A stretch of DNA of 64,000 nt from Candidatus Lindowbacteria bacterium RIFCSPLOWO2_12_FULL_62_27 (GTDB taxonomy: Bacteria > Lindowbacteria > 2-12-FULL-62-27). Made by a program: the position numbers and the translations under genes. Location of the stretch: assembly GCA_001784175.1 (NCBI GenBank), contig MFPR01000006.1:124001-188000 (forward strand), read 5' to 3'. The notes beneath the pieces were generated by a model. It saw only the letters and a program-made list of their open reading frames with translations, had not been told where the DNA came from and ran no database searches. Below, one piece after another: positions 15,001 to 22,063 of this stretch (position 1 is the stretch's first letter; every line of letters starts with the position of its first letter).

Positions 15001-18000
15001 CGCCGGCCTGACCAGCGCCTACAGCTACACGTTTGCCGGCGGCGACCGGTATTACTGGCGGGTGCAGGAGATGGACGATTTCGAGACATCTCCCTGGAGC
15101 GACGCGCGCGACCTGACCGTCGACTTTTTCATCCCCGCCGTGACGCTCACCGCGCCCGCGAACGGACTGGAGACGTCGGCGAGTTTCGTCAAATTCGCCT
15201 GGAGCCAGCCGGCGGACGACGTCAGCGGATTTGATCTGTTCACGCTCGAAGTCAGCACGACGCCGGCCTTCACCGCGGTCGCCCACACGGTGCAGACCAT
15301 CGATCCGAACTCGTGGCTTCTCGTGACCAACGGGGACACCTCGTATTCCTGGCGCGTTCGCGCGCGCGACCGCGCGGGCAATGAGGCCGTGAGCAGCGTG
15401 CGGACGCTGCGGATCGACACGGGCGTGCGGGTGAGCCTGGCGGCGCCGGACAGCGGCGTGCGAACGGCTGACACGACGCCGTCGTTCAGTTGGTCGAGCC
15501 CGGACGCGGACACGTACCGGTTCGAGCTCTCCGTTGCGCCGACGTTTTCGCCGCTGGTCGACAACGCGCTGGTGACTTCCACCGCTTACACACCGTCGGC
15601 CCTGATCTATCCGAACAACACCTACTTCTGGCGCGCCGTGGCGCTGGACCGCGCCGGCAACCAGACCGCCGCGCCGGCCCGCGTGATCCACATCGACACG
15701 CAGGTTGCCGTCACGCTTGTTGCGCCGCCCGACCTCGTGGACACAAGCGCCGTGCGCCCGCCGTTCGCGTGGACCGGCGACGCCGACACGTACAATTTCC
15801 AGATCTCGAGGCAGACCACGTTCGCGACGCTGGTGGACAGCACGACCACGACCGGCCTCGCGTACACGCCGGGCGCGAATTATCCGGCGGACACGTTTTA
15901 CTGGCGCGTGATCGCGACCGATTTCGTCGGCAACGCCGCGACCTCGGCCTCCCGCACGATCGTGATCGACACCGGCGTCCGCGCGGACCTCTTCGGCCCG
16001 GCGGACCGCGTCGAGACGAACGACACGACGCCCGCGTTCAGTTGGACCGGCAGCGGCGAAACCTACACCTTCGAGATTTCGACCAGCGTCGGCTTTGCGG
16101 CCGTCCTGGACAGCGTCACGACCACGAGTCTCGCGTATACGCCGGCCCCGGGATACGCGGCGAACAGTTACTTCTGGCGCCTCACGGCGCGCAATTCGGT
16201 CGGCGGCGTGAAGATCACGCCCGCGTGGTCCATCGTCATCGACACCAAGGCGCAGGCGTCGCCCGCGTCGCCGGCCGATCTCTTCCGGACCAACGCGTTG
16301 CGGCCGGCGCTGAGCTGGACCGGTGACGGCAGGCAGTTCACCGTGCAGGTCTCGAAATCGGCGGGCTTCAGCCCCCTCGTGGACAACGTGACGGCGGCGG
16401 CCTTCGCGTACACGCCGACCGCCGATCATGCGGCCGACACGTATTTCTGGCGCGTCATCGCCGAGGACACGGCGGGCAATTTCGACACGAGCGCCGCCCG
16501 GACGCTGGTGATCGACACGTCGGTGGTCGTCGCGCTGGCCGGCCCCACCGAAGCCGAACGGACGAACCTCCGATCGCCGGCCTTCACGTGGACGGGCGAT
16601 GGCGACACATACGAGTACCAGATTTCGAAATCGAGCGCGTTTGGAATCGTGATCGACAGCCAGCTTCTGGCGGGGACGGCCCACACGCCGTCGACCGCCT
16701 ATGTCGCCGACACCTATTTCTGGCGCGTCCTGGTCTGGGACCGCGCCGGCAATTCCGCCGCGGCGGCATGGCGCGCGCTCGTCATCGACACGTTCGTGTC
16801 GGTATCGCTCACATCGCCCTATGATCTTTATCCCACCAACCATCTGCGGCCGGCTTTTGCGTGGTCTTCCGACGGAGAAACATTTGTCATCCAGATTTCG
16901 CGCGGGAGTTCCTTTACGACCCTCCATGACAGCCTGACGACGGCGGCGTTCGCGTACACGGCCTCCGCCGATTATCCGGCGGACACCTATTACTGGCGCG
17001 TCGTCGCGCGCGACCCGGCCGGCAACACCGAGACAACAGCGGCGCGCCGGGTTCTCGTGGACACCTTCGTGCAGGCGACGCTGGCGGGTCCTGCGGACGG
17101 CCATGAAACGAACGTGACGGCGCCGGCGTTCTCATGGACCGGAAACGGCGACACCTACACGATTCAGATTTCGAAGACCTCCGCGTTCACGACCCTGTCG
17201 GACGCCGCGACGACGGGCGGCCTGGCCCACACGCCGGCCTCCGGCTACGGCGCGGACACCTACTGGTGGCGCGTGATATCGCGCGATGCCGCCGGCAACT
17301 GGGACACCACGGCCTCGCGGCGGGTCGTGATCGACACGGGCGCCAGGGTCGTCCTGCTCGGCCCGGAACAGATGTTCCAAACGAGCGACACGCGTCCGAC
17401 ATTCACGTGGTCCGGCGACGCCGACACCTACACCGTCCAGGTGTCGCGCGCAAGTTCATTCTCGACGATCTACGACCAGAACGACACGACCGGCGGCAGC
17501 TACGAGCCGGCGCAGGTGTCCGCGTATCCGGCCGACACGTACTACTGGCGCGTGACGGGCGTGGACCGGCTGGGCAATCAGGAAACCAGCGCCGTGCGGA
17601 TGCTGTTTGTGGATACCGGCCTTGTCGTCAACGCGAACCTCCCGCCGGATCCGAACGAAACCAACGATACGACGCCGACGTTCACATGGAGCGGAAGCGG
17701 CGACACCTACACGTGGCAGATCAGTCTTTCGGCAGCGTTCGCGCCCGTCGCCGACAGCCTGACGACCGGCGGCGGGACGTACACGCCGTCTCCCGGCTAC
17801 AGGGCCGACACCTATTACTGGCGCGTGGCCGCGCGCGACAATGCCGGCAACTGGGACACCACGCCGGCCCGGAAACTCGTCATCGACACGGCCGCGCCGT
17901 CGGTCCCGACGGTGACGTCTCCCGCCGACCAGGCCGTGACGAACAAGCCGGCGCCGACCTTCGCCTGGTCCGGCGACGCGGACAGCTATGTTTTTGAGTT

Positions 18001-21000
18001 GTCAAAATCATCCGCCTTCGCGGCGCTCGTTTCCGCCGAAACGACGCTGACGTCCTCGTCGACGGTGTCGTCGCTCGCGCAGGACACGTATTATTACCGT
18101 GTCCGCGGGTATGACCGCGCCGGAAACGCCGGCGCCTTCTCGGCCGCCCGCACGCTTTATATCGACACGCAGATATCCGTCTCCCCCGCCGCGCCTGCGG
18201 ATCTTCACGAAACAAGCAACCCGCAGCCGGCTCTGACCTGGACCGGCGAGGCCGACACGTATGTGGCGCAGATCTCGACCTCCTCCGGATTCGGAACGAC
18301 GGTCGAAAGCGCGCTCACGACATCAAGCCAGTTTACCCCGTCTTCGGTCCTTGCGGCGAACACCTATTACTGGCGCATCCTGGCCCTGGACCGCGCGGGG
18401 AACGCGGACACCTCGCCGTCGCGCCGGTTTGTCATCGACACCGGCGTCCGCGTGTCGCTGGTGGCCCCTGCGGGATTCACCCGAACGAACGACACCACGC
18501 CCGCTTTCGCCTGGACAGGCGATGCCGACACCTACAAGCTCGAAGTGTCGCGTCTCAACGATTTCTCCATCCTGTTTGACAGTCTGACCACGACGGGCAC
18601 CACGTATGCCTCGACCCGAATTTATCCGCACGACACATTTTACTGGCGCGTCTCGGCCATCGACCGTTCGGGCAACAACGGCATCACGGGCCTGCGGGTT
18701 CTCCACATTGACACCATCGTTTCCGTGGCGCTTTTGACGCCGGCCGACACGTCCCGGACAAGCGCAGTGCGGCCCGTGTTCGCCTGGTCGGGCGACGCGG
18801 ACTCCTACAGGCTCCAGATTTCCACGTCCCCGGCATTCGGGACCACGGTGGACGACTCCATTGTGTTCACGACGAGTTTCGCGCCGGCCTTCAACTATCC
18901 GGCCGACACCTACTACTGGCGCGTGACCGGATCGGATCTTGCCGGCAACCAGATCACGGCGGCCTCGCGCCTGCTGGTGATCGACACGCATGTGTCGGTA
19001 ACGCTTGCGTCGCCGGCCAACGCGTTTGTGACCAACAACCCGCGGCCGGCGTTCTCCTGGACGGGCGACGCCGATACGTACACCGTCCAGGTTTCCTCCG
19101 ATGTCAATTTCGGCACGCTGGCGCATCAGAACACGGTATCGTCCACCACCCATACGCCGGCCGCCGGACTGCCCCCGGACACTTACTTCTGGCGCGTCGT
19201 CGCGCGGGACGTGGCCGGAAACATTCTCACGACCGCCGCGAGAGGGTTTGTCATCGACACGCTCGTCACGGTCCAGCTCTTGTCTCCGTCCCATCTGGCC
19301 AAGACGGGCGAGACGCAGCCCACGTACACATGGACGGGAACGGGAGACACCTACACCCTTCAGGCGTCGACCTCGTCGACCTTCGCAACGATCTTTGACA
19401 GCCGGACAACGACGTCCGTGACCTTCGCCGCGACCGCGACCTACGCGCCGGACACCTATTACTGGCGGCTGATCGCGATGGACCGTGCCGGCAACGTCGA
19501 GACCTCGGCCGCGCGGACGCTGACGGTGGTGTCGGGTGTCGTCGTCAACCTCCTGAGCCCGGAAGACACGACGTACACGAACAGCTTGCGGCCCGTCTTC
19601 GCATGGAACGGGAGCGGCGAGACGTTCACCTTTGAGATTTCCCGCACGTCGGCGTTCTCGACTTTGCTGGACGCCCGTTCGTCCGCCGGATCGACCCACG
19701 CGCCCGCGATCGACTACCCGGCCGACACGTACGTGTGGCGCGTGATCGTCCGGGACGGGCTGGGCAGAGTGGACACGTCCCCCGCGCGCCGCCTGGTGAT
19801 CGACACGGGCGTGTCGGTCAGCCTGGGCGATCCGGGCGCCGGTCATTCCACCAAGGCCACGTCTCCCGCGTTCGCGTGGTCCGGCGACGCGGAAACCTAC
19901 GTTTTCCAGATTTCGAAATCCGCGGCCTTCGTCCCGCTGGTCGACAGCCGCACCACCGCATTGACGGCCTATACGCCGGCCTCCGTCTACACCGCCGATA
20001 CTTATTTCTGGCGCGTGATCGCTTCCGACCGCGCCGGCAACGTCGAGACATCGGCCGCGCGGTCCCTGGCGGTCGACACGTCCGTCACGGTCGCGCTGTC
20101 CTTCCCGCCGGACCTGCAGCGCACCAGCAGCCGCCGGCCGGCGTTCACGTGGTCGGGCGACGCGGAGACCTACACGATCCAGGTCTCGACCTCGGGCGCC
20201 TTCGCGACGATCGCGGACGCGCAGGCCACGAACCTCACCGCCTACACGCCGGCCGCCGATTATGCGTACGACACTCATTTCTGGCGCGTCGTGGCGACCG
20301 ACCGCGCAGGCAATGTGGAAACGAGCGCGGCGCGGACGCTCGTGATCGACTCCGGCGCCGCCGTGGTCGTCACGCCGCTCGGCCCGGCGGATTTCCGGCA
20401 GACCAACGAGACGATGCCGGCCTTCACGTGGGCGGGCGACGCCGACACGTACGTGGTCGAGGTCGCGGCGAACGATCCGGCATTCGGAGCGATCTACGAT
20501 TCGAAGACGCTGACCGCGACGAGCTTCACGGCCTCGCGCGGATTTGTGTATGGCATTTATTTCTGGCGCGTCACCGGCTCGAAGACGCTGGGCGGCCGGA
20601 CCGTTTCGGCCGTACGAACGCTGTACATCGACACGGCCGTCCGGGTCATCCCGAGTTTTCCGCCTAATGATTCCGACCTGCAAACCCCGCGGCCGATGAT
20701 GGTGTGGAGCGGCGACGGCGAAACCTATCACGTCCAGGTCGCGCGCAACTACGAGTTCACGGCCCTGCATGACAGCCGGGTCCTCCGTGTCACGGCCTAC
20801 GCGCCGCCGTTCCCGTATCCGGCCGGCGCCTATTTCTGGCGCGTGATCGCCCGGGACATTGCGGGGAACGTCGAAACGAGCGCCACCCGCCGCTTCAATG
20901 TGACGCTGTCCTTCGACACGGTCACCGCGCGCGGCTTCCGGTTCATGCCGACCCTGCCGATCGACACGCGTCCCATCGTGGTTCTGCGGGGCCGCGTCAA

Positions 21001-22063
21001 CGAAACGGAGCCGGTGGTCGCGCTCACGGTCACGCAAAACGGCGACACCGTCTACACCGTGGGCATTGCGAGCGATAGCGCCGCCTTCAATATCGGCGTG
21101 GCGGTCGCGACGGTCCTCGGCCCGAACATTTTTGTGGCGCGCCTGACCGACTCGTACGGCCGCGCCTTTTATGACACCGTGCGGATCAACCGCCTGACGG
21201 GCGAGGTTTCGGCGATGTCGTTGCCGAGCGGCATGACCACACAGCTTCCGCAAAGCACGCGCTCCGAGACCTGGGTGGGCGTGCTGTCGTTTGCGGACAC
21301 CGCCGCGCCAGCGCGCGTGGCCGTTCCGCTCTACGACCCTGTCCGCGGCGCCTATACGAATTCATGGAACATCAACATTCAGCCGAAGGATTCCGGCACG
21401 AACCTGACCGTGCGCCGCGCCCCGGACACGGTGGCGCTCCGGCTGACGGCCGGCGCCTCGCTCGGATCCAGCTTCCAGTTCACCGCCTTCGAGTTCACGC
21501 TGTACGACGCCGCCGGAAGCAGCATCGGCGCCAGCGAGGGCAGTTTCCAGACGCTGTCGCTGTCGATCGATCCGACCGGCATGGATCTGGGCACGAGCCT
21601 CCTGACGGACCTGCGGCTCTTCACGTTCAACGAAGCGACGCTCGCCTGGGACCAGGTGGCGGGCAGCGGATACAATCCGGTGACCGGCCAGGTCGAAGGC
21701 AACCTGCAGCACTTGTCGTTCTACGCCGTCCTGCCGGCGGTGGCCGTGGCCGGCGACCTCAACAACGTCGTCGTCTATCCGAATCCCTTCAAACCCAATT
21801 CCGGCAACGCGCGCGCCGGCCGCGAATACGACGGCACGGTCGGGTCCGGCATCACCTTCTCGAACCTCACCGCCTTCGCGCGCATCACGATCTTCTCGCT
21901 CGACGGCGTCAAGGTCGACGAGTTCGAAGTCGCCGGCACGGGCCGGGTCCAGTGGGACGCCAAGAATTCCCAGGGCCGCCCGGTCGCCAGCGGCGTGTAT
22001 CTGTACCTCATCGAATCCGGCTCGGGAGAGAAATTTGCCGGGAAGGTCGCGGTGGTCCGGTAA
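2..22063 (+). CDS. Giant secreted multi-domain GH57 alpha-glucan-active protein (5' partial)
   Basis: The frame is open from base 2 to TAA at 22061-22063, so the N-terminus lies outside the window (7,353 codons visible). Visible order: FN3, a glycogen-binding-like beta domain (~190-470), FN3, a cadherin-like Ig domain (~870-1140), a canonical GH57 domain (~1160-2520), a beta-domain, FN3s, a CBM20-like module (~4160-4450), FN3s, a CBM9/DOMON-like module (~5340-5950), a divergent GH57-like domain (~6000-8070), a second CBM20-like module (~8365-8665), a second canonical GH57 domain (~9250-10650), FN3s, a third CBM20-like module (~12300-12600), two CBM9/DOMON-like modules (~13180-14820), 21 Ig-like repeats and a C-terminal FlgD/Por-like sorting module ending GKVAVVR. 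Both canonical GH57 domains keep HWHMHQP, the nucleophile-region FPSEN/FPPES and the acid/base-region HDGDN. The family acts on alpha-1,4/1,6-glucans. Inference: exported, cell-surface starch or glycogen processing. Exact activity cannot be read from sequence. Confidence 0.85.
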   Translation, partial: GVSAAKTYVDATPNATTQQTTYQVTGLVNGDTYWFVVRAEDATTGNGGPGGGKEDTNLVERPARPTGVSSPVVNGAVATFNYVGGAVAKVKGSWKVTGGSAGVYTAIYDTQWDGGLATPMVLNGSVWTITLTLDPNKTFEYGFDIDGAWTNDPLNANHAANGNDQLTTARSATSDSSAPAFAGLASATDVASGGKVNLSWTAATDSTPPITYNIYFTNDTGAQVSKSYVDNTPDLTTASTSYQVTGLRNGWTYWFTVRAEDATTGSVGPHGGLQDTNLVERSATPSGNTAPVANAQSVSTNQNTSKTITLTGSDANGDPLTFAIGSAPANGALGAVTSAGATSATVVYTPNANFNGADNFIFTASDGVLTSGSATVSITVNAPPQGKPAIYIAHHWHMHQPIYWPDENVVATENNGRYGFSVVSVHSDRTGPYTTWPADAVQNAMWNGLAHGGASVSFTGSLTENLNTLEGSGWGFYGWKNRWRESQNWTTSLGNKRLDIVIFPYFHSMQPLIPDKWVRSGIQRYKGMYAGTWSTGTLSKGMFPSENSLSPHMIPALVDEGIEWVMVDNVHFDRATQGYPWSSSGNLYEPNPSDIVNPNPNDWVQLTNIWAPTKISGRWGHQPHYVEYVDPTTGVSKKIIAIPTERYMGNEDGRGGYGALQYESVISQLEPYNTDPSHPVLVVLHHDGDNYGGGTEGYYHGNYSAMIDWLKANPSRFQLTTVQDYLSMFPPDPSDIIHIEPGSWSGADNGDPEYKKWNGDPGADGYSPDRNSWMTLMAALNRIETAEQINAGHPNVATAKRRIEVGMTSCYWYWDGSPPWDYHVTRASNEAVWLADQVITTGQDRTPPSIYLPQRDPYNPAGKEWGIQMGSNLKIFGPVYDVSGLRRVELKYRIDDDGFNPVPDHANEVIAGGAGVGAWQVLSMTVDPFPASRSNPAPTYRADIYAATITGLTDKLIDYYVEAEDFQGNVAKSPIQHVKFGGLGGGGTGGGGQTTIFIPSNPTQNDTILISGSKTGKLHWAVNNWTRPDTAYWPAGTFGYNSQAVQTPLDANFKVVLGPFNIAGKTVTEINFVFNWNDGSWDNNGGLNWKILLSVDAQAPAAPAAPVLTARNAAVDVSWRANAEADLAGYKLYRASGAAYALIAQPAKTAALYQDTGVTNGTTYTYVLQAVDNAGNVGDSSPAASATPLATDTAAPSAPASLAIQAQQLSNLLTWTRNLETDHQDYLLLRSNSAGSGYSTIATPDSTVTTYTDGSLTAGDTKYYILKARDVTGNASDSSAVVFAAARPDPPPQAPTGLTAWLWDRSIRLTWNRNAESDLAGYNLLRATAAGGPYAQVNGALITDTQYTDSPLTNGTAYYYVVTSKDTANGESPNSAEATATPKPLIAVHFRVDVTGQIGVSVVRIAGDRFTPPWSAASNALRDLGSGVWGETFQLPLASLQYKYVVNSVSFEPDFATASGKRELTVADQYGDSRMFVSNRWGVSGDAYPAAPAGLTASSKTGRVDLRWNRNSTEYDVTGFNVYRSTTPGAGYVKISSLLNDTSYADITVTNGDTYYYVIRAEDAARQEGPGSNEVRATPGPNVPPAVPSGLSAAAGDRRVTLTWTANTEPDLAGYHVLRGAASGGPYTRQNVDTVLVGAYVDTGVNNGDTYYYVVQAVDREDSRSANSAEVSASPKAPDTTAPAAPSGLTAVAGDRRVTLTWTGSAESDTLGYNVYRSSSSAGGPYVKLNGGVVLSAAYADVSVTNGVKYYYIVKALDRVLNESDSSTSASATPIGSTGGIEERTIDGDFLDWKHSDVRFLDPVADNSYLWWDVLSPNQQALDPARDLIALYSREGQNDYYFRIDFHDLAFNVEQTALDFYLAIDFDPTRGQSFLPDFVDATTDRPWELCIAVFNSTAQAFYKPDWTTVTSVVVNGVSVNPMRGIKYHSQQDAVEFAIAKQVLINLGWTPGAPLNLQVFSTRDGTNGGLGEAPQLPDITDAIPDNASIHDGVINGAVSTDSTVGRAKYSVILHGNQSLNEAGSINRWIRDDVAVTPNNKPSGYFRALQSHEAYRAPVNIHVSGSLAAVLDMANSNNPLNDGPTFNQLIRQFVDDNWNDNRMGHIIGGVYAEHIMPYFRDDASIGVYVNSTATEYKTKALTSYYSLTRPPRVFWIPERVIDGATLGNILTDARTGQPSGYTATVLDQITHLRLWFGENQPHKIHKINGVLCFMINDMPDDRKFWSQDGGANYQVRKLLLDLARDTDQEQLVLVFDDWEAYAGRSFASQTVINENPDQYDNTIRWIANHPWVEVVTLEQVLDRNWGPVDHGTNLNLPKSTYQWLLHATEGNYDNWYFGSSQEASFQNTVPVLTGKQYGVKTPIASGKKYGSIWDAGTILRDVWDDIKNAPANELKKLAELGYTHLIYESAWHDEDYTEKAWDANYNWLEPDLTSDNVVFWALDLHGHIRQVSGIVDAAKWAEDVRTGAQSAGTVVQSKDVDHDGENEYILKNNRVYALFENDGGRMVMGFAYDAARGGIELIGNSIANAAFEGEEEDVVRRVSALADMNGGAYVNALYSVTTGADTIGLVSPDGLIKKTVRLPSGAGTLDVTYNESVTGALNVRMGLVGNLYDMVFTGERKIQTIGSAGGSFYGIKNTNGGQVYVTFNQATLNTGFTDGTPDNTNSPFVRQIELAGNGTFSFSLTLNTSDTLYIPDTPAAPAGLAAAAYNGRVALSWQAVPDTNVAGYHVYKSGTSGGPYTQCNADTVTIPVYSVYGLNNGETYYFVVRAVSQKGVQSPNSNEVRAVPVTSISVTFTIDLRSLPTYGLAQMAGNALSPAWTPGPFTMPANGGGTFSITLPLTVGTVLQYKYVHDTTAWESDFTTTSKNRELTVADQGGGKMTVNNKWNVIGDPPPAVPNSASLEVGSDTIRIKWVHSADFDVVGYNVYRSQTTGGPYVRIASAGRIESHLDSGLTSGTRYYYIVRSLDQMGQESVSTPELNGLPGTNPPPAQVSGVAATAGVNQITVTWNANTEADLAGYNIYFTVTLNGVPQKLNSALITGTSYLHQNLSSSFSYTYWVCAVDNSGSEGLWSASVQQTPTPAGGSVPIYIAYHWHMHQPIYWPYENIVTTYSTRSNYSYVRDVLGWPDRVDAYTHNPIDNISRFSYLPNWGAQISYSGSLIENIDNMSAVGHSYYGGWSNRYAEGHGWSTSLGNRRTDLVAFGYHHPMMPFIHYRDLRLQVQMHRRKLTNRFGNPYSKGMFPPESAFSERMIPALLDEGIEWVMVDNLHLDHANKNFPWSISEKVNPPNRAEQVNNPQANYLSLSCQTNTSYKVSAPFSVTPHYTKYVDPATGTERKIIVVPLERTLGYDDSYGDRTPQQRLEAFLPYNTDPNHPMLVVLAHDGDNAGASGFRYYVETMGWLGGADPNKFRFTTVQDYLSMFPPDPNDVVHVTDGSWVGADLGDQELKKWMGDPYKNGVVDFTNGFSSDWNSWMVITAGKNRMMHAESIQPPSGDIGAIMDGTGNNTDKGWREFLVGEASCYWYWDGTVQWDEQPTRAVNAAMNFADAVIGAGTPPGSTPDNVGPTVFPLLREPYNPGAEEAFKGLQPSDFDVFTFIYDASGLTSVTLKYRIDADGENPLSDNANEVYGAGAGVGPWLTAAMSIKAFPNPPAAQLQPLYRASIYTARVSGLTNSLLDYYVEAVDGRGNVTKSDIHHVYVGQTVTSSVGSGVWQPSAPTSSDTILITATKAGYLHWGVNGWLKPDSSYWPSATAPYDNFSVETRLDANFHAVIGPFNKSQSVPRIDFVFRHDDGTWGKNNGADYRIDLIVDTIAPAAPTGLTATPDNQRVVLVWSAPVEADLTGYQVYRAADTAGPYALLVTTGRIATHTDTSVTNGVVYYYRLRAVDASGNASDTSAMVSATPSGVDLTPPARPTGVTLTSQEFAIRVAWTANREYDLSGYRVYRSTSAGSGYALAQTAGAAATSYTDGGMGLTDTYYYVITAFDSAGNVSDTTAAIGARALAAQPPARPANVSAAPGDSKVTVSWFANTEADLAGYNVYRSLSATNGFVKDNGSVLVLTIYNVNNLPNDSTYYFVVTAVDTGGNESDSSTVVSATPHGGIQVSFRMNASAAGALSAVQIAGDKFSPAWTPSATTLTNEGAGIWRVTKQFLVNERLQYKYIKDTTGWEGNFPANESVNREVTVVDHGGGRMFVSNAWNVDGDLLPAAPTGLAATAGNATAQLTWNANTEYDLAGYDIYRSTVSGSGFTKIAARVAGAAYPCTGLTNGTTYYFKVSAEDSALQEGPTSAQVSALPFVPDTTAPAAPSGVDAAVTGGTIRVTWARNAEADLSGYRVYRNTAAAGQFTALGGLISDTKYTDAASAGVTYYYVVRAQDSAGNLSDTSASDTALISGNAVAVDGHAGEWVGTAPTSDNTIAISGGEWIWKDAVGDQRSDAADPDSNYDLKEVRFTGDVAGMSMLVRMDNITDNTFPYLTLGVDRDPAATGGEQWFGQYIEATMNNAAWRDYEVILNGTKTGHFGVGAGGWTWKDTGASFISTANDVIEANFKWYSIGVTLPKKLRITMASARNNAGNPDEVFGADILDAVTTASGNTWSDVGDGQLDYYFDIGFNADGKVNTAPTAPAWAGPADGSTLSSDIVNFAWTWNDGDGQIAVTPMYELQVARDTVFATLVFTDSSTGFVTTRGHDFGGNGDYYARVRTRDDFDWSPWSAALKITISITNLPDGDPANWLGVASTASNTHTVSAGEWIWTDATLDERTDAADPDANYDLKELRLAGDSAHLYVLARFRDITSAALPYLSIALDKDRVSGSGERAFGGSSETQMDTRAFRDYELVMNNNKAGFYGAGAGGFTWSEKGNVTLSTANDAMEGRYHWSDLGVALPATVRFTAMTASNSGGNTAEIYQSDAVDAVTTINGNTWGDAQDGVINSSFDISFTRDGRVNAPPGKPVLISPAASATANTSAVTFVWSCRDPDSTSTASPRYRVQIANDSAFAQLVVDYVRAGLTSAYSYTFAGGDRYYWRVQEMDDFETSPWSDARDLTVDFFIPAVTLTAPANGLETSASFVKFAWSQPADDVSGFDLFTLEVSTTPAFTAVAHTVQTIDPNSWLLVTNGDTSYSWRVRARDRAGNEAVSSVRTLRIDTGVRVSLAAPDSGVRTADTTPSFSWSSPDADTYRFELSVAPTFSPLVDNALVTSTAYTPSALIYPNNTYFWRAVALDRAGNQTAAPARVIHIDTQVAVTLVAPPDLVDTSAVRPPFAWTGDADTYNFQISRQTTFATLVDSTTTTGLAYTPGANYPADTFYWRVIATDFVGNAATSASRTIVIDTGVRADLFGPADRVETNDTTPAFSWTGSGETYTFEISTSVGFAAVLDSVTTTSLAYTPAPGYAANSYFWRLTARNSVGGVKITPAWSIVIDTKAQASPASPADLFRTNALRPALSWTGDGRQFTVQVSKSAGFSPLVDNVTAAAFAYTPTADHAADTYFWRVIAEDTAGNFDTSAARTLVIDTSVVVALAGPTEAERTNLRSPAFTWTGDGDTYEYQISKSSAFGIVIDSQLLAGTAHTPSTAYVADTYFWRVLVWDRAGNSAAAAWRALVIDTFVSVSLTSPYDLYPTNHLRPAFAWSSDGETFVIQISRGSSFTTLHDSLTTAAFAYTASADYPADTYYWRVVARDPAGNTETTAARRVLVDTFVQATLAGPADGHETNVTAPAFSWTGNGDTYTIQISKTSAFTTLSDAATTGGLAHTPASGYGADTYWWRVISRDAAGNWDTTASRRVVIDTGARVVLLGPEQMFQTSDTRPTFTWSGDADTYTVQVSRASSFSTIYDQNDTTGGSYEPAQVSAYPADTYYWRVTGVDRLGNQETSAVRMLFVDTGLVVNANLPPDPNETNDTTPTFTWSGSGDTYTWQISLSAAFAPVADSLTTGGGTYTPSPGYRADTYYWRVAARDNAGNWDTTPARKLVIDTAAPSVPTVTSPADQAVTNKPAPTFAWSGDADSYVFELSKSSAFAALVSAETTLTSSSTVSSLAQDTYYYRVRGYDRAGNAGAFSAARTLYIDTQISVSPAAPADLHETSNPQPALTWTGEADTYVAQISTSSGFGTTVESALTTSSQFTPSSVLAANTYYWRILALDRAGNADTSPSRRFVIDTGVRVSLVAPAGFTRTNDTTPAFAWTGDADTYKLEVSRLNDFSILFDSLTTTGTTYASTRIYPHDTFYWRVSAIDRSGNNGITGLRVLHIDTIVSVALLTPADTSRTSAVRPVFAWSGDADSYRLQISTSPAFGTTVDDSIVFTTSFAPAFNYPADTYYWRVTGSDLAGNQITAASRLLVIDTHVSVTLASPANAFVTNNPRPAFSWTGDADTYTVQVSSDVNFGTLAHQNTVSSTTHTPAAGLPPDTYFWRVVARDVAGNILTTAARGFVIDTLVTVQLLSPSHLAKTGETQPTYTWTGTGDTYTLQASTSSTFATIFDSRTTTSVTFAATATYAPDTYYWRLIAMDRAGNVETSAARTLTVVSGVVVNLLSPEDTTYTNSLRPVFAWNGSGETFTFEISRTSAFSTLLDARSSAGSTHAPAIDYPADTYVWRVIVRDGLGRVDTSPARRLVIDTGVSVSLGDPGAGHSTKATSPAFAWSGDAETYVFQISKSAAFVPLVDSRTTALTAYTPASVYTADTYFWRVIASDRAGNVETSAARSLAVDTSVTVALSFPPDLQRTSSRRPAFTWSGDAETYTIQVSTSGAFATIADAQATNLTAYTPAADYAYDTHFWRVVATDRAGNVETSAARTLVIDSGAAVVVTPLGPADFRQTNETMPAFTWAGDADTYVVEVAANDPAFGAIYDSKTLTATSFTASRGFVYGIYFWRVTGSKTLGGRTVSAVRTLYIDTAVRVIPSFPPNDSDLQTPRPMMVWSGDGETYHVQVARNYEFTALHDSRVLRVTAYAPPFPYPAGAYFWRVIARDIAGNVETSATRRFNVTLSFDTVTARGFRFMPTLPIDTRPIVVLRGRVNETEPVVALTVTQNGDTVYTVGIASDSAAFNIGVAVATVLGPNIFVARLTDSYGRAFYDTVRINRLTGEVSAMSLPSGMTTQLPQSTRSETWVGVLSFADTAAPARVAVPLYDPVRGAYTNSWNINIQPKDSGTNLTVRRAPDTVALRLTAGASLGSSFQFTAFEFTLYDAAGSSIGASEGSFQTLSLSIDPTGMDLGTSLLTDLRLFTFNEATLAWDQVAGSGYNPVTGQVEGNLQHLSFYAVLPAVAVAGDLNNVVVYPNPFKPNSGNARAGREYDGTVGSGITFSNLTAFARITIFSLDGVKVDEFEVAGTGRVQWDAKNSQGRPVASGVYLYLIESGSGEKFAGKVAVVR
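15139..20910 (+). repeat. 21 tandem Ig-like/FN3-like repeats in giant protein 1
   Basis: About 90-residue units recur with the pattern P-x-F-x-W-S/T-G-D-A-D-T-Y near the start, then DTYYWRV, DRAGN and a closing (V)IDT. I count 21 units by eye. They diverge clearly at DNA level, so this is an old array rather than a recent expansion. The likely role is a rigid stalk that holds the catalytic part away from the cell surface. Confidence 0.85.

Noticed and set aside
14114-21253. Long minus-strand ORFs (for example 14114-17104 and 18323-21253) and 4988-7441
   Set aside because: They are Arg/Val/Gly-rich shadows caused by high GC in the giant gene, with no domain features.
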